From: an uncultured Verrucomicrobiota bacterium
GTDB lineage: Bacteria; Verrucomicrobiota; Verrucomicrobiia; Limisphaerales; UBA9464
Direction of reading: 5' to 3'
DNA: 53,793 nucleotides
Assembly (NCBI GenBank): GCA_903854475.1
Contig: CAINWP010000247.1
Location: forward strand, 1 to 53,793
Part shown: piece by piece, positions 17,731 to 27,080 of the stretch
Layout: every line of letters begins with the position of its first letter
Numbering within the stretch: position 1 is the stretch's first letter
Made by a program: the position numbers and the translations under genes
The notes under the pieces: generated by a model
Told to the model about the DNA's origin: nothing
What the model saw: only the letters and a program-made list of their open reading frames with translations
The model's database searches: none

Positions 17731-19323
17731 TCAACCGGAAGTTTGCGTCAGATCCGGCTTTGCATCGGTTTGATTCCTACGACGACGGAGAATTCCCAGG
17801 ATGTCGGAGGCCTCCCGAATACTCAGGAGTGTCGCTGCTAAAAAATACCCCGCTGAAGCCAGAGCAATAGGGACAAAGGTAGCTCCCATTCGGGCAGAAA
17901 GCCCTGCCTGTCCGATCCAGTGGTTCCAAATCCAAAAAGATGTCAGGGCTATGGCGGCGGCCACCAAACCGGCCAGGCTCATCCGTAGCACCGGAGCGAA
18001 CAGGGCTTGAAGGTCAAACTTTGGCTGCTTCCGCTTGAGGGCGTAGAAGAGAAAGAAGCACTGGATCGTTGCACTGGTCGAGTTGGCGATGGCCAGCCCC
18101 GCCTTCGGCATGAGGCTGATAGAGACGAAGGCGGCGATAAAATTAGCAGCGATGGCCGCCAGGCTAATGCGCATCGGAGTTTTGGTGTCTCCGAGGGCAT
18201 AAAAAGCCCGGGCCAACACATTATTTAGGGAAAACGCCATGAGGCTGGGGCTAAGGCAGAGCATCAGCAGTGTCACTTGCGTGGTCGATGCGGCCTGAAA
18301 CTGACCTCGCTCAAAGAGCAACCGTACGATCGGTTCGGAGAGGGTCAACAGGAGCACGAGCGGCAACAAGGTCAGAAAGATGAGTTGCTGCAGCCCCTCG
18401 GTCAGGGTGCTGCGGAACTCGGGAAATTTCTTTTCCACCGCGAGCGTGCTGAGTTCGGTTAGGAGCACCGTTGCCAGGGAAATACCCACGACTCCCTGGG
18501 GCAATTCCATCAAGCGCACGGCATAATTGTACGATGAGACGATTTCTCTGCCGTGCGTGTAGGCGAAGCTTTGACACAGAACCGTGTTAATCTGAAAAGC
18601 GGCGACGCCAATCACCGAGGGCCCCATTCGGCGGGCCACTTCACGGACGGCGGGTTCCTTCCAGGGGCTCAACCAGCGGAATTGGAACCCTTCCGAGACC
18701 AAAGAAGGTACCTGGAACGCCGCTTGGGCAAATCCAGCTACCACCACCCCAATGGCCAGGGCGAAGACCTGCTGGTGCAATTTGGCACCGAAGCGAGGGG
18801 CCAGCCACCAAACGGATGCCAGCATCGCTACATTCAACATGGTGGCCCCGAGGGCGGGCAGGAAGAAGTGGTTGCGGGCGTTGAGCATACCGATGAAACC
18901 GGCTGCCACGCAGACCAAGGGAAGATAAGGCAGCATCCATCGCATGAGCCGGAACATCAGCTCGGTGTGGATGTCGACGTTGGAGAACTGGATGAGCAGA
19001 GTCACTCCGACCAAAAGCACCGCGCAAATGGCCGTGCAGGCCAGGAACACGGCCCAAGTGCAAGCCAAGCCCACTCGCCAGGCCGCAGCTATGCCCTCCT
19101 TGCGCTCGGTCTCCTTAAAGACCGGGATGAATGCCGAGGACAGAGCTCCTTCTCCAAGAAGTCTGCGGAATAGATTGGGGATCTGGAAGGCCAGGAAGAA
19201 GGCGTCAGCCACCGTCCCGGTTCCCATGAAGGCAGCATAGGCCGATTCCCGAACAAACCCGAGAATCCGACTGAGCAGCGTTGCGGCACCGGCGGCACCC
19301 GACGAGGACAGCCAACGAGACAT
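17731..19323 (-). CDS. murJ: Lipid II flippase MurJ
   Basis: A 530-residue polytopic inner-membrane protein, the usual length for MurJ/MviN with 14 predicted TM helices. The N-terminus has the diagnostic LLSRILGFVRE, ADAFFLAFQIPNLFRRLLGEGALSSAFIP and a following ETERKEG loop. The middle has the LPQGVVGISLATVLLTELS motif. It flips lipid II across the inner membrane for peptidoglycan synthesis. The gene starts divergently from aroB, whose leader begins just beyond it, and follows the oxidoreductase gene on the same strand by a 130-base gap. Confidence 0.96.
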   Translation of the reverse strand: MSRWLSSSGAAGAATLLSRILGFVRESAYAAFMGTGTVADAFFLAFQIPNLFRRLLGEGALSSAFIPVFKETERKEGIAAAWRVGLACTWAVFLACTAICAVLLVGVTLLIQFSNVDIHTELMFRLMRWMLPYLPLVCVAAGFIGMLNARNHFFLPALGATMLNVAMLASVWWLAPRFGAKLHQQVFALAIGVVVAGFAQAAFQVPSLVSEGFQFRWLSPWKEPAVREVARRMGPSVIGVAAFQINTVLCQSFAYTHGREIVSSYNYAVRLMELPQGVVGISLATVLLTELSTLAVEKKFPEFRSTLTEGLQQLIFLTLLPLVLLLTLSEPIVRLLFERGQFQAASTTQVTLLMLCLSPSLMAFSLNNVLARAFYALGDTKTPMRISLAAIAANFIAAFVSISLMPKAGLAIANSTSATIQCFFLFYALKRKQPKFDLQALFAPVLRMSLAGLVAAAIALTSFWIWNHWIGQAGLSARMGATFVPIALASAGYFLAATLLSIREASDILGILRRRRNQTDAKPDLTQTSG

Positions 19324-19529
19324 GTGGCGGACAGCATCCTGCAGGCTGTGGAACGACCCAAGGGAAATTCAGGTGTCTTGGTGCCCATCGGGGTGAATTC
19401 TCGAACCATTGGCCTGGCCTGCACGGAACGTGGTGGATCAGTTTTTATTACTTCGGAATGGTTACGCTCATCGAATGCAGTGCCGACCGCCTTGCCTTCG
19501 GGGCCCGGATTAGTTCACCATCACCGTCC

Positions 19530-20621
19530 ATGCCAACTGTTCAGGTTCCGCTGGGGAACCGTTCCTATGAGATTCAAGTCGGGTCCCGCCTCATTGCGAC
19601 GCTGGGTGAGCGTTGCCGTCGTCTCAAGATTGGGACGAGGTGCGCGGTGATTACCGACACCAACGCGAGCAAGCACTATGGAGAGGCGGCTATTAAGTCT
19701 CTCAAGGTGGCTGGCTTCACCCCAACTCTCATCACGGTCGAGGCCGGTGAGTCGTCTAAGAGCCTATCCACTGTTCAGAAGTGCTACGATCAATTGGCCG
19801 CGCATCGAATTGAGCGGAAGAGCTTTCTGGTGGCCCTTGGCGGTGGAGTCGTAGGTGATCTGGCCGGTTTTGTGGCGGCGACCTACTTGCGTGGAATCGC
19901 TTTCGTGCAAGTGCCTACTACGCTCTTGTCACAAGTCGACAGTTCTGTTGGTGGCAAGGTTGGGGTGAACCTGAAGGCTGGCAAAAATCTGGTGGGGGCC
20001 TTCCATCAGCCGCGTCTGGTCCTTTGTGACCTGGACACTCTGTCCACGCTTCCCGATCGGGAGTTGCGTTCCGGCATCGCTGAGATCGTTAAGTACGGGG
20101 TGATCTATGATGCCGCCCTGTTCCAGCGGTTGGAGAAACAGTTGGATGGGCTGCTCGAGAAGCAGTCGCCGATATTGTCGGCCATCATCGCCCGATGCTG
20201 CACCATTAAGGCAGAGATCGTTTCACAAGACGAGACCGAGACAGGCTTGCGGGCAGCGCTGAATTTCGGGCACACCATTGGCCACGCAATCGAGAACTCT
20301 TCCGGCTACGGGAAATTCCTGCACGGTGAGGCGATTAGTATTGGCCAGGTGGCTGCGGCTCATTTGTCGGCCCGTCGGACGGGGCTTCCGGTGGTCGATG
20401 TTCAGCGCATCCAGAATTTGTTCGAGCGCCTCGGGTTGCCCACTTCGATCAAGCTGTCGGGAGATAAGCGCGACAAGTTGTTTTCAGCGATGCGCCTCGA
20501 CAAGAAGGTCAGTGCCGGTGAGATCCACTTCGTCTTGGCCGAGCGAATCGGCAAGGCAGTTTGGGGTCAGCGCGTTCCGGATGCTGAGGTCAATTGGGCC
20601 CTCGATCAGGTGAAGGGCTGA
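19530..20621 (+). CDS. aroB: 3-dehydroquinate synthase
   Basis: A 363-residue enzyme of the shikimate pathway converting DAHP to 3-dehydroquinate. The NAD/metal motifs are present: ALGGGVVGDLAGFVAATYLRG, VPTTLLSQVDSSVGGK, AEIVKYG and NFGHTIGHAIE. The frame extends upstream to 19281, but alignment with the family's usual N-terminus places the start at ATG 19530 (PTVQVPLGNRSYEI…). ATG 19458 is a possible alternative that would add 24 residues. The extra upstream codons are inside the murJ promoter/start region and are probably not translated. Confidence 0.95.
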   Translation: MPTVQVPLGNRSYEIQVGSRLIATLGERCRRLKIGTRCAVITDTNASKHYGEAAIKSLKVAGFTPTLITVEAGESSKSLSTVQKCYDQLAAHRIERKSFLVALGGGVVGDLAGFVAATYLRGIAFVQVPTTLLSQVDSSVGGKVGVNLKAGKNLVGAFHQPRLVLCDLDTLSTLPDRELRSGIAEIVKYGVIYDAALFQRLEKQLDGLLEKQSPILSAIIARCCTIKAEIVSQDETETGLRAALNFGHTIGHAIENSSGYGKFLHGEAISIGQVAAAHLSARRTGLPVVDVQRIQNLFERLGLPTSIKLSGDKRDKLFSAMRLDKKVSAGEIHFVLAERIGKAVWGQRVPDAEVNWALDQVKG

Positions 20622-20640
20622 CGGGCTGGAATGGACAGCG

Positions 20641-20672
20641 GGCTCTGGTGACAGTGATGGGTCACCTGAGCC
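20641..20672. terminator. Long hairpin between aroB and the acyltransferase gene
   Basis: GGCTCTGGTGAC pairs with GTCACCTGAGCC (12 positions, one mismatch) around an 8-base loop, 19 bases after the aroB stop. It has no clear U-tract on either side. The location between convergent genes suggests a transcript end or bidirectional terminator. Confidence 0.45.
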
Positions 20673-20768
20673 TTGATGGATCGAACCCTTCTTGGTTTTG
20701 TGTCGGCGAGGGTCAGGACCGATGTGTTTTATTCGGCCTTCGGTGGGCGATTGGCCTCTATTTCTGGA

Positions 20769-21452
20769 TCAGAGTTCAGCAATGCGCTCCATGATAGTGT
20801 CAGCGACCTCTTGGTAAATCGCCTTGAGTCGATCTTTGTCGCAGGTTTTTGCCTCGGCCCGCAACGATTCGAAGTAGAGCGGTTGACCCACCACCACTTG
20901 GAAACGCCCCCGACCTGGAAACCGTTGGTGCCGCCCCCAAGCCTCAAAGGTGCCGTGCAAGCGTATGGGGACAACAGGTGCCCCTGATTTGATGACTGTG
21001 AGACCGATGCCGGATCGCGCAGGCTTCAAATGACCGTCGTGGGTTCGGGTACCTTCGGGAAACAGGAGGATGGCTGCGCCATGGTTGAGTCGGTCCAAGA
21101 TTGCTTTCAATCCCGCACCCCCGCTTCCATCCCGGTTGACCGGAACAGCGTTCAATTTGCGTATGTACCAGCCGAGTATAGGTATCTGGAAGAGGGTGTC
21201 CCGGGCTAGGAAATTAACAGCCCGCGGAACCGAGCCACCAATCAGCGGTGGGTCCGCTAAACTCGCATGGTTGGAAGCCAAAATCACCGGACCGACCAGT
21301 GGGATATGCTCCACGTGTTTGACTTGAGTGCGGTAGATACCACGGGAGGCGATGCGTGATAACCACCAAGCAATCCGGTAAGTCAATGTCATCCGTGCGG
21401 CACGGATCTGTTCTTTCGGTAACCTTTTTGAAGGTGCTGGGGAAGATTCCAT
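20769..21452 (-). CDS. 1-acyl-glycerol-3-phosphate acyltransferase family protein (PlsC-like)
   Basis: A 227-residue protein with the acyltransferase motif I NHASLAD (His62, Asp67), motif III FPEGTRT (131-137) and a motif IV-like PVVPIRLHG. It transfers an acyl chain to lysophosphatidate or a related lipid at the inner membrane. The length fits short PlsC proteins. It begins 5 bases after the MBL gene stop and is likely cotranscribed with that gene, at the end of the run of minus-strand genes that follows the flagellar operon. Confidence 0.92.
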   Translation of the reverse strand: MESSPAPSKRLPKEQIRAARMTLTYRIAWWLSRIASRGIYRTQVKHVEHIPLVGPVILASNHASLADPPLIGGSVPRAVNFLARDTLFQIPILGWYIRKLNAVPVNRDGSGGAGLKAILDRLNHGAAILLFPEGTRTHDGHLKPARSGIGLTVIKSGAPVVPIRLHGTFEAWGRHQRFPGRGRFQVVVGQPLYFESLRAEAKTCDKDRLKAIYQEVADTIMERIAEL

Positions 21453-21457
21453 GATGC

Positions 21458-22240
21458 TCAGTCGAGCCGAACCCTCAGTCCATCCCAGGCCAACGAGACA
21501 CTCGAAGGCAATTCCGACTGGTTCTGATCGTGGTCGTAGTGATGGGTCAGGTGGGTCAGGTAGGTGATGTTAGCCCCGATGCGCCGGGCTGTAGTGAGAG
21601 CCTCGTCCAGACACATGTGGGTGGGGTGAGGTTCGGGCCGTAGCGCGTCGAGAACTGCCACCTGAACCCCCTGGGCGAAGGCCAAGGCAGGGGGTATTAC
21701 TTCCTTGCAGTCGCTGAAATAGGCCAGTCGTTTGACCCCTCTTTGTTCGAAGACCAGGCCCGTAGTGGTGATGCGGCCGTGGGGTAGTTGGAAAGGGGTC
21801 ACGAGCAAGTCCCCGATCTCGAAGGGACCGTCGATGACCGTGGGCTGCGGGTGGAAATAACTGAAGGGAATGGGATGGCCGCCAAAGGCGTAGTCGTACA
21901 CGCGGCGGAGAGATCGGAAGGTTTCTTCTGTGGCATACACCGGCAGCGGGCCTCCGCGGAGATCGCAGACGCGGCGACAGTCGTCCATTCCCATGATGTG
22001 GTCGGCATGGGCATGCGTGATGAGCACGGCATCCAAATAGCCGAGTTTTTCGCGCAGCATTTGGGTCCGGAAATCTGGAGTGGTGTCGATGACCAATCGA
22101 ACAGACGGAGTCTCGATGTAAATCGAGGCGCGGAGGCGATGATTCCTGGGGTTTGCTAGAAAGGCCTCTGGATACTCTTTTCCGATGATGGGAACCCCCT
22201 GGGAGGTGCCTGTGCCCAAGAAGCGGAATGCGAACGACAT
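21458..22240 (-). CDS. Metallo-beta-lactamase fold hydrolase (PhnP/cyclic-phosphodiesterase-like)
   Basis: A 260-residue protein. It starts [13 protein letters not shown], typical of the PhnP/GTPase-accessory MBL group, carries HAHADH at 76-81, and has a later SDCKE segment and an [11 protein letters not shown] metal-binding histidine cluster. It is probably a zinc-dependent phosphodiesterase or phosphohydrolase. The exact substrate (cyclic phosphate, RNA end) cannot be assigned. ATG 22240 gives the family's normal N-terminus; the in-frame upstream start at 22276 adds 12 extra residues. Confidence 0.85.
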   Translation of the reverse strand: MSFAFRFLGTGTSQGVPIIGKEYPEAFLANPRNHRLRASIYIETPSVRLVIDTTPDFRTQMLREKLGYLDAVLITHAHADHIMGMDDCRRVCDLRGGPLPVYATEETFRSLRRVYDYAFGGHPIPFSYFHPQPTVIDGPFEIGDLLVTPFQLPHGRITTTGLVFEQRGVKRLAYFSDCKEVIPPALAFAQGVQVAVLDALRPEPHPTHMCLDEALTTARRIGANITYLTHLTHHYDHDQNQSELPSSVSLAWDGLRVRLD

Positions 22241-22285
22241 TATCGGAGACTGCAAGTGGTCAGCCTCCGATGTCAAAGCCCGGCC

Positions 22286-23050
22286 TCAGGACTTTGATCG
22301 AGACTTAGAATTGGGTGAGGCTTTGCCGCGCTTGACTGGTTTTTCGGCTGTCCTGCGGCGGAAGTTCTGCAATTCGATGCTCCAAGTCTTGCTGCGGACC
22401 GGAACTACCGTTGGTTCTGCTGTGGGGAAACTTTCCATGGCAGAAAGCACGCCGGGAGAACCCACCATCAGTAAGGCGGAGGCGCGAGGAGGGTGAATGG
22501 CTGTGTCAGGGGCTCTTTCGGTTTGAACAGCAACCGGTCGCGGTGCGGATGGAGCGGGAACAGGCGGAGGAAGCGGGACTTGCATGGCTTTGTCCAGATG
22601 GACTCGCAGGTCGGAATTCTCGGCTTCGAGCAGCGCCTTCTTAAGATTCAACTCGGTGTGGTTCTGTTTGGCGGATTCGAGCTGAATCCGCAACTGGTCA
22701 CACTCTTCATGGGCTTTGCCTAGCGCCACTTCTAGGTGCATGCGCAATGCGGTTTCTCTAGCTACCTGCGCGCCCTGTTCGGCCATTTTCCCTCGCAGAT
22801 CTAACAATTCTTGCTGCAGAACCCAATGGCTGCTTTCCAGGATCTGGTTCCGCCCTTCCAGTCGGCTCTGTTCCGGAGAAGGGGGCATTGGGAGGGCAGG
22901 GGGATCTTTTGGATCGGGCTTTTGGGTTGTCGATCTGTTGACAAAGAAACCGTGAACCATTAGCGACCGAACGGCGATCCCAACACCCAGAAAACCAACA
23001 CCACCACCGAGAGAGGTCAGTAACCAAAATAGTTGAGGTGTTCCTTCCAT
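22286..23050 (-). CDS. Membrane-anchored coiled-coil protein next to flgK
   Basis: A 254-residue protein with one N-terminal TM segment (about 7-34), a Pro-rich linker, a long coiled coil (about 60-155) and a Pro/Ala-rich then strongly basic tail (KPVKRGKASPNSKSRSKS). I do not recognise a family. It starts 7 bases after the flgK stop on the same strand, so it is very likely in the flagellar operon. The place in the operon would fit a hook-junction or filament-assembly accessory protein, but this is inference. Confidence 0.6.
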   Translation of the reverse strand: MEGTPQLFWLLTSLGGGVGFLGVGIAVRSLMVHGFFVNRSTTQKPDPKDPPALPMPPSPEQSRLEGRNQILESSHWVLQQELLDLRGKMAEQGAQVARETALRMHLEVALGKAHEECDQLRIQLESAKQNHTELNLKKALLEAENSDLRVHLDKAMQVPLPPPVPAPSAPRPVAVQTERAPDTAIHPPRASALLMVGSPGVLSAMESFPTAEPTVVPVRSKTWSIELQNFRRRTAEKPVKRGKASPNSKSRSKS

Positions 23051-23057
23051 ACGAAAC

Positions 23058-24467
23058 CTACATCGAGAGGATGGTTTGGAACAGTTCGTTGACCGTTGAG
23101 ATGAGCTTGGCGGACGACTGATAAGCCCGTTGGTACTGGATCAGGGAAGACATTTCTTCGTCGAGGGATACACCTGAGACCCCTGCCCGCTGCTGCGTCA
23201 GCGTATGACTAATGATTTCCTGGTCGGCCAAGCGGTTGTTGATATTAGCCAACTCCTGACCGTATGTAGCCACTGCTTCGTTGTAATGCTGGGCTACGGT
23301 CATTTTTCCGAGACTATCCTGAGAGGCATCGAGCCACTTCAGAAGGTTGGCAGCGACGGTATTGTCTCCTTCATCGGTGTTGGCACTCAGTTGGATTTTG
23401 TGGGCATCACCCATCAGATCCTTGTTGACGGCGATGTTCGATGCGTCGGTTCCCGTGAAAAAATCCAAATTGGTGGAACCATCCAGACTGACTCCGAGCT
23501 TGTGCACGGAGTTTATCCCCTCAATTAGCTCGGTGGCCATGAGGTTGATTTTCTGACGCAGATCTTGAAGGACCGTGTCCCGGGCATCGACTAACCCTTG
23601 AATGGATCCTTGGCCGGTGAGCTTAGCCGAACTGTTCGAATCGGTGTTTTTGACCGAGACCTGAATGCCACCATCGGCATCCCGATCTCCCGCAAGATTG
23701 CCTACGACCAAGTTGTCTTTAATGACCACCACACCATTGATGGACACCGTGATCCGGTTCTGGTCGTCGAATTGGTTTTGTATCGAGCTGTAGCCACCTA
23801 ACTCCTCCAGACGCTTCTGTAAAGTATCCTTGGTAATGCCTCCTCCAGTGCCGCCGACCATGGTGTTGTCCATGGCGGCACGCGAGGTGAGGTCGATCAA
23901 TTGGTTGGCCTGCTTGATCCGATTGTTCAGGTCCATGTCCAGATCCGACCTGAGCGTTGTGAAGCGGTTATCGACCGAATTAAACTTGTCGGTCAGCTGA
24001 CTGGCCTTGAGCAGGAGCACCTGACGATCCGGTATCGAAGTCGGTGACACAGAGACAGCCTGGAGCGCATTGTAAAATTCTGAGAAACCGCTGGCGAGGG
24101 CCATCTGACCACCAAGATTCCGGGCGGCACTGTCAGCCTCGGGTGTGGCGCTTTGCCGGTCGATTTGCTGGCCCAACAGCACCTGGCCGATTTGCAGGGT
24201 GCGTTGGAAATTCTCGAGGTAAGACTTGTTGCTCGACTCTCGGATGAGTTGCTCATCCAGAATTGAATCACGCAGGGATTTGACCCCAACAACCTCGACC
24301 CCGGTACCGGCTCCCGTGGGATCACGCCGCGGTTCGACGATGACCCGCTGGCGAGCGTAGCCGGGGTTGTTGACGTTCGAAATATTGACGCCCGCTGTTT
24401 CGATCCCGGCCCGTGAGGCCAAGAGCGAGGATGACGCAATTTCGAGAGTGTTGAGGAGTCCGCCCAT
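23058..24467 (-). CDS. flgK: Flagellar hook-associated protein 1
   Basis: A 469-residue protein joining hook and filament. The N-terminal axial motif SSLLASRAGIETAGVNISNVNNPGYARQ and the C-terminal VSLDEEMSSLIQYQRAYQSSAKLISTVNELFQTIL are diagnostic of FlgK. The middle is variable. Its gene follows flgN by 9 bases. No flgL follows, unlike in many operons. Confidence 0.96.
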   Translation of the reverse strand: MGGLLNTLEIASSSLLASRAGIETAGVNISNVNNPGYARQRVIVEPRRDPTGAGTGVEVVGVKSLRDSILDEQLIRESSNKSYLENFQRTLQIGQVLLGQQIDRQSATPEADSAARNLGGQMALASGFSEFYNALQAVSVSPTSIPDRQVLLLKASQLTDKFNSVDNRFTTLRSDLDMDLNNRIKQANQLIDLTSRAAMDNTMVGGTGGGITKDTLQKRLEELGGYSSIQNQFDDQNRITVSINGVVVIKDNLVVGNLAGDRDADGGIQVSVKNTDSNSSAKLTGQGSIQGLVDARDTVLQDLRQKINLMATELIEGINSVHKLGVSLDGSTNLDFFTGTDASNIAVNKDLMGDAHKIQLSANTDEGDNTVAANLLKWLDASQDSLGKMTVAQHYNEAVATYGQELANINNRLADQEIISHTLTQQRAGVSGVSLDEEMSSLIQYQRAYQSSAKLISTVNELFQTILSM

Positions 24468-24476
24468 GGTTTTGGC

Positions 24477-24977
24477 TCATACGACCGCTTGCCATCGAGA
24501 GACCGGGTTTGCACTGGCGAAGGCTCGCTCTTTGCCCCGGGCTCCGTATGTGCGGCCGGTCGAAACCACACCAGACCGTTGCAGCACCTGTTGGGCCAAC
24601 TCGATGGATCGACCTAAAAGGAGTTGGTTTTGGCGGAAGGCCCTCTGACAGGAATCCATCACGGACTGTAAATGCAGAACGATTCGCTCGATTTCTTCGA
24701 CCTTGAACGCCGGTAATCGGGTATAGATTTCTAAGCGTCGGCCCGGCGGTGCGATCTGGTTTTGTTGTGCGAGTTGTTGCTGGGATTCCGTGCGGCGCCG
24801 GGTCAGGACAAACAATTGCTCAACGGCCTGTTGCTGAGCGGCTAAATTGCTGGTCAGTTCGACAAATTTCCTTTGAACCAGGAGTGTTTGCTGTTCATCG
24901 GTGATGCTAAGTAATCGCTCCGCGCACAAAGTCTCCGCAGCGAGTGAATCTTGCCAATCCTGTGGATCGAGGATCAC
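24477..24977 (-). CDS. flgN: FlgN-type flagellar export chaperone
   Basis: A 166-residue helical protein rich in Gln, Leu and Arg, with an amphipathic heptad pattern over about 10-140, as in FlgN. It directly precedes flgK, the usual client. The start overlaps the flgJ stop by 4 bases. FlgN keeps hook-junction proteins unfolded until export. Sequence similarity in this family is low, so context carries much of the assignment. The C-terminus (SANPVSRWQAVV) is less typical. Confidence 0.72.
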   Translation of the reverse strand: MILDPQDWQDSLAAETLCAERLLSITDEQQTLLVQRKFVELTSNLAAQQQAVEQLFVLTRRRTESQQQLAQQNQIAPPGRRLEIYTRLPAFKVEEIERIVLHLQSVMDSCQRAFRQNQLLLGRSIELAQQVLQRSGVVSTGRTYGARGKERAFASANPVSRWQAVV

Positions 24978-25315
24978 GGCAGCTGAGGTTGAAGTGCTTT
25001 TTCAGGGTGCGATTCAGCCCCTATTTGGAGAGCCAACTGTCTGGAGAGGGCTGCTTTCATACCCAACTGCCCGGATTGGCTAATCTGGTTGGCTACCATG
25101 TCGTGAGCCATGTCGCCATAGACTTCACCCACCAATTTGGCCTCGCCACTCTTGGCGGGCAGGATACTCGGGGGTTTGGCTGATTTGAGGATTTCCCGGA
25201 CCAACATCCCCTCGAATTGTCCGACGACTTGCTCGGCTCGGTGCTGTGGGGTTCCCGTCTTGGCAAGTCGCGACAATGTATTCGGGTCTACATTGCTCAA
25301 GAGGGTGGTGGTCAT
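24974..25315 (-). CDS. flgJ: Rod-binding protein, FlgJ N-terminal domain only
   Basis: A 113-residue protein with the conserved rod-capping core: AEQVVGQFEGMLVREILKSA and the following VYGDMAHDMVANQISQSGQLG. The muramidase domain of proteobacterial FlgJ is absent, as in many non-proteobacterial single-domain versions. It caps the growing rod in the periplasm. ATG 25315 gives the normal N-terminus; the in-frame upstream extension would overlap flgI. It lies between flgI and flgN, with the flgN start overlapping its stop. Confidence 0.87.
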   Translation of the reverse strand: MTTTLLSNVDPNTLSRLAKTGTPQHRAEQVVGQFEGMLVREILKSAKPPSILPAKSGEAKLVGEVYGDMAHDMVANQISQSGQLGMKAALSRQLALQIGAESHPEKALQPQLP

Positions 25316-25328
25316 AGTCTTTAAAAAA

Positions 25329-26468
25329 TTATCGGACCTGAAGTTCTGCCTGCAGTGCTCCCGCCTGCTTGAGCGACTGGAAAATGGCAACGATGTCGCG
25401 CGGACTGGCACCAATAGAATTGAGAGCCGCAGCCACCTTTTCTACGGTCGGCATTTCCGCGAAGGGGATGAGTCCTCCTTTGGCCTCGGTCACGTTCACG
25501 TCGGTGTTTGGAACAACGACTGTTTGTCCGTTGGGGGCTAGTGGGTTCGGTTGTGAAACCGTGCCGGACTGGGCGATGGACACGATCAGACTGCCGTGTG
25601 CAATCGCGCAACTCGACACGCGGACCCGTGAAGTGGCAACGATGGTTCCAGTCCGCTCATTCAGGATGACGCGGGCCGGGACATCCATCGTCACTTCTAT
25701 AGCCTGCACTTGAGCGATGAATTCAATGGGTAGGGACTGGTACTGGTCGGGCAACTCGATCATGAGAGTTCCTCCATCCACGGCCCGTGATGAATCCGGG
25801 AACTTCCGATTGATGGCCTCAGCCGTTCGAGCTGCCATCGTGAAATCAGGATCGTTGAGAACCAGTTGCATGGTGTTTTCCTGGAGCAGGGTCACCGGGA
25901 TCAATTTCTCGACCATGCCGCCTCCGATAATCTGTCCGCTGGTGGGGTGATTCTTGGTCACCGAGCTGCCGCCACCGCTGGCTGAGAATCCGCCAATGCT
26001 GATGGCCCCTTGAGCCACGGCATAAACTTTGCCGTCAGAACCAATGAGAGGGGTCTGCAACAGCACTCCGCCTTGAAGGGTCTTTGCATCACCCATCGCG
26101 CTGATTAGCACATCGATTTTCGAGCCCGACTTTGAGAAGGGCGGGATTTCGGCGGTGACAATAACGGCGGCTACATTCTTCGAGGTCACCCGAGGGGGAG
26201 GCACCACTAGGCCGAAGCGCTGCATCAAGTTGGCGATGGCCTGCTGAGTGTAGTTCGGGTTCTTGTCGCCGTCGCCGTTGATACCGGAAACGAGACCGTA
26301 GCCCATGAGTTGGTTGCCTCGGGCTCCGTGGAGAAATGCGATGTCCCGAATGCGGACGCCCCCGTAAGGTTGAGCGGACACGGGAAGGAAGGCCATCCAC
26401 AGAGCCACGGCCCAAGGAGTGCCGAGTCGGATCAAATTTTTCAAAATAGAGTGCTTGGGGTTAGGCAT
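25329..26468 (-). CDS. flgI: Flagellar P-ring protein
   Basis: A 379-residue periplasmic protein with a signal peptide ending near VSAQPYG, then the FlgI signature VRIRDIAFLHGARGNQLMGYGLVSGINGDGD and the internal VIVTAEIPPFSKSGSKIDVLISAMGDAKTLQGGVLLQTPL. It forms the P ring around the rod in the periplasm. The length and N-terminal segment match the family. The flgH stop lies 3 bases upstream of its start. Confidence 0.96.
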   Translation of the reverse strand: MPNPKHSILKNLIRLGTPWAVALWMAFLPVSAQPYGGVRIRDIAFLHGARGNQLMGYGLVSGINGDGDKNPNYTQQAIANLMQRFGLVVPPPRVTSKNVAAVIVTAEIPPFSKSGSKIDVLISAMGDAKTLQGGVLLQTPLIGSDGKVYAVAQGAISIGGFSASGGGSSVTKNHPTSGQIIGGGMVEKLIPVTLLQENTMQLVLNDPDFTMAARTAEAINRKFPDSSRAVDGGTLMIELPDQYQSLPIEFIAQVQAIEVTMDVPARVILNERTGTIVATSRVRVSSCAIAHGSLIVSIAQSGTVSQPNPLAPNGQTVVVPNTDVNVTEAKGGLIPFAEMPTVEKVAAALNSIGASPRDIVAIFQSLKQAGALQAELQVR

Positions 26469-26471
26469 CGA

Positions 26472-27080
26472 TCACATCGGGTTGACCTTGTCCCACACCT
26501 TGCCGAACCAACCGCGCTTCTGGCTGTCGTTGACCGAACCAGATCCGTCGAAGCGCAGGTTGAGATCGGCCAATTGGTGGCTCAGGATCGTATTTTCCGC
26601 GGTCACATCGACCCGTCGGACAGTGCCGCGCAGCACAATGGTTTGCCCCTCTCCTGAGAAGGAAGTGGAGCGACGTCCCTCGATCAGCAAGTTGCCGTTA
26701 GGCAGAGCATCCACCACGCGGACTGTGAACCGCGAATTGATGGAGTCCGAATTTTGAACTTGCCCGCCTCCGTTGAAGTCGGTTTTTGAGGAGGCGTTCA
26801 TCCCAGGAAACATTCCGCCCTTGGTCATGAACTTCATGTTCTCGGGCTTGAAGAGGAATTGGTTAATGCTCGCGTCAATGCTCGATTCCTTCTGGGTCTT
26901 CTTGGTCTGGTTCTTGGTGGCTGAGTTGTTTTCTTGAACGATGACCGAAAGCAAGTCACCCGCAGCCAAAGCTCTCCGATCGGCCAAGGGCGAGATCGAG
27001 GTTTCCGTCCACAGAGAATCGGCCGGTAGCCCACCGGTGCAGAGCACGATACTAACGAACCACAACGACAACCGTTTCAT
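26472..27080 (-). CDS. flgH: Flagellar L-ring protein
   Basis: A 202-residue protein with FlgH features: SLWTETSISPLADRRALAAGDLLSVIVQE near the N-terminus and the C-terminal NLLIEGRRSTSFSGEGQTIVLRGTVRRVDVTAENTI. It forms the L ring in the outer membrane. Unlike the usual FlgH lipoprotein, the N-terminus (SIVLCTGGLPADSLW) has no canonical lipobox: the residue before Cys14 is Leu. The start overlaps the flgA end by 29 bases. Confidence 0.93.
   Translation of the reverse strand: MKRLSLWFVSIVLCTGGLPADSLWTETSISPLADRRALAAGDLLSVIVQENNSATKNQTKKTQKESSIDASINQFLFKPENMKFMTKGGMFPGMNASSKTDFNGGGQVQNSDSINSRFTVRVVDALPNGNLLIEGRRSTSFSGEGQTIVLRGTVRRVDVTAENTILSHQLADLNLRFDGSGSVNDSQKRGWFGKVWDKVNPM

Noticed and set aside
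19281-19529. N-terminal extension of AroB
   Set aside because: The family starts at about ATG 19530, and the extension overlaps the start of murJ on the other strand.
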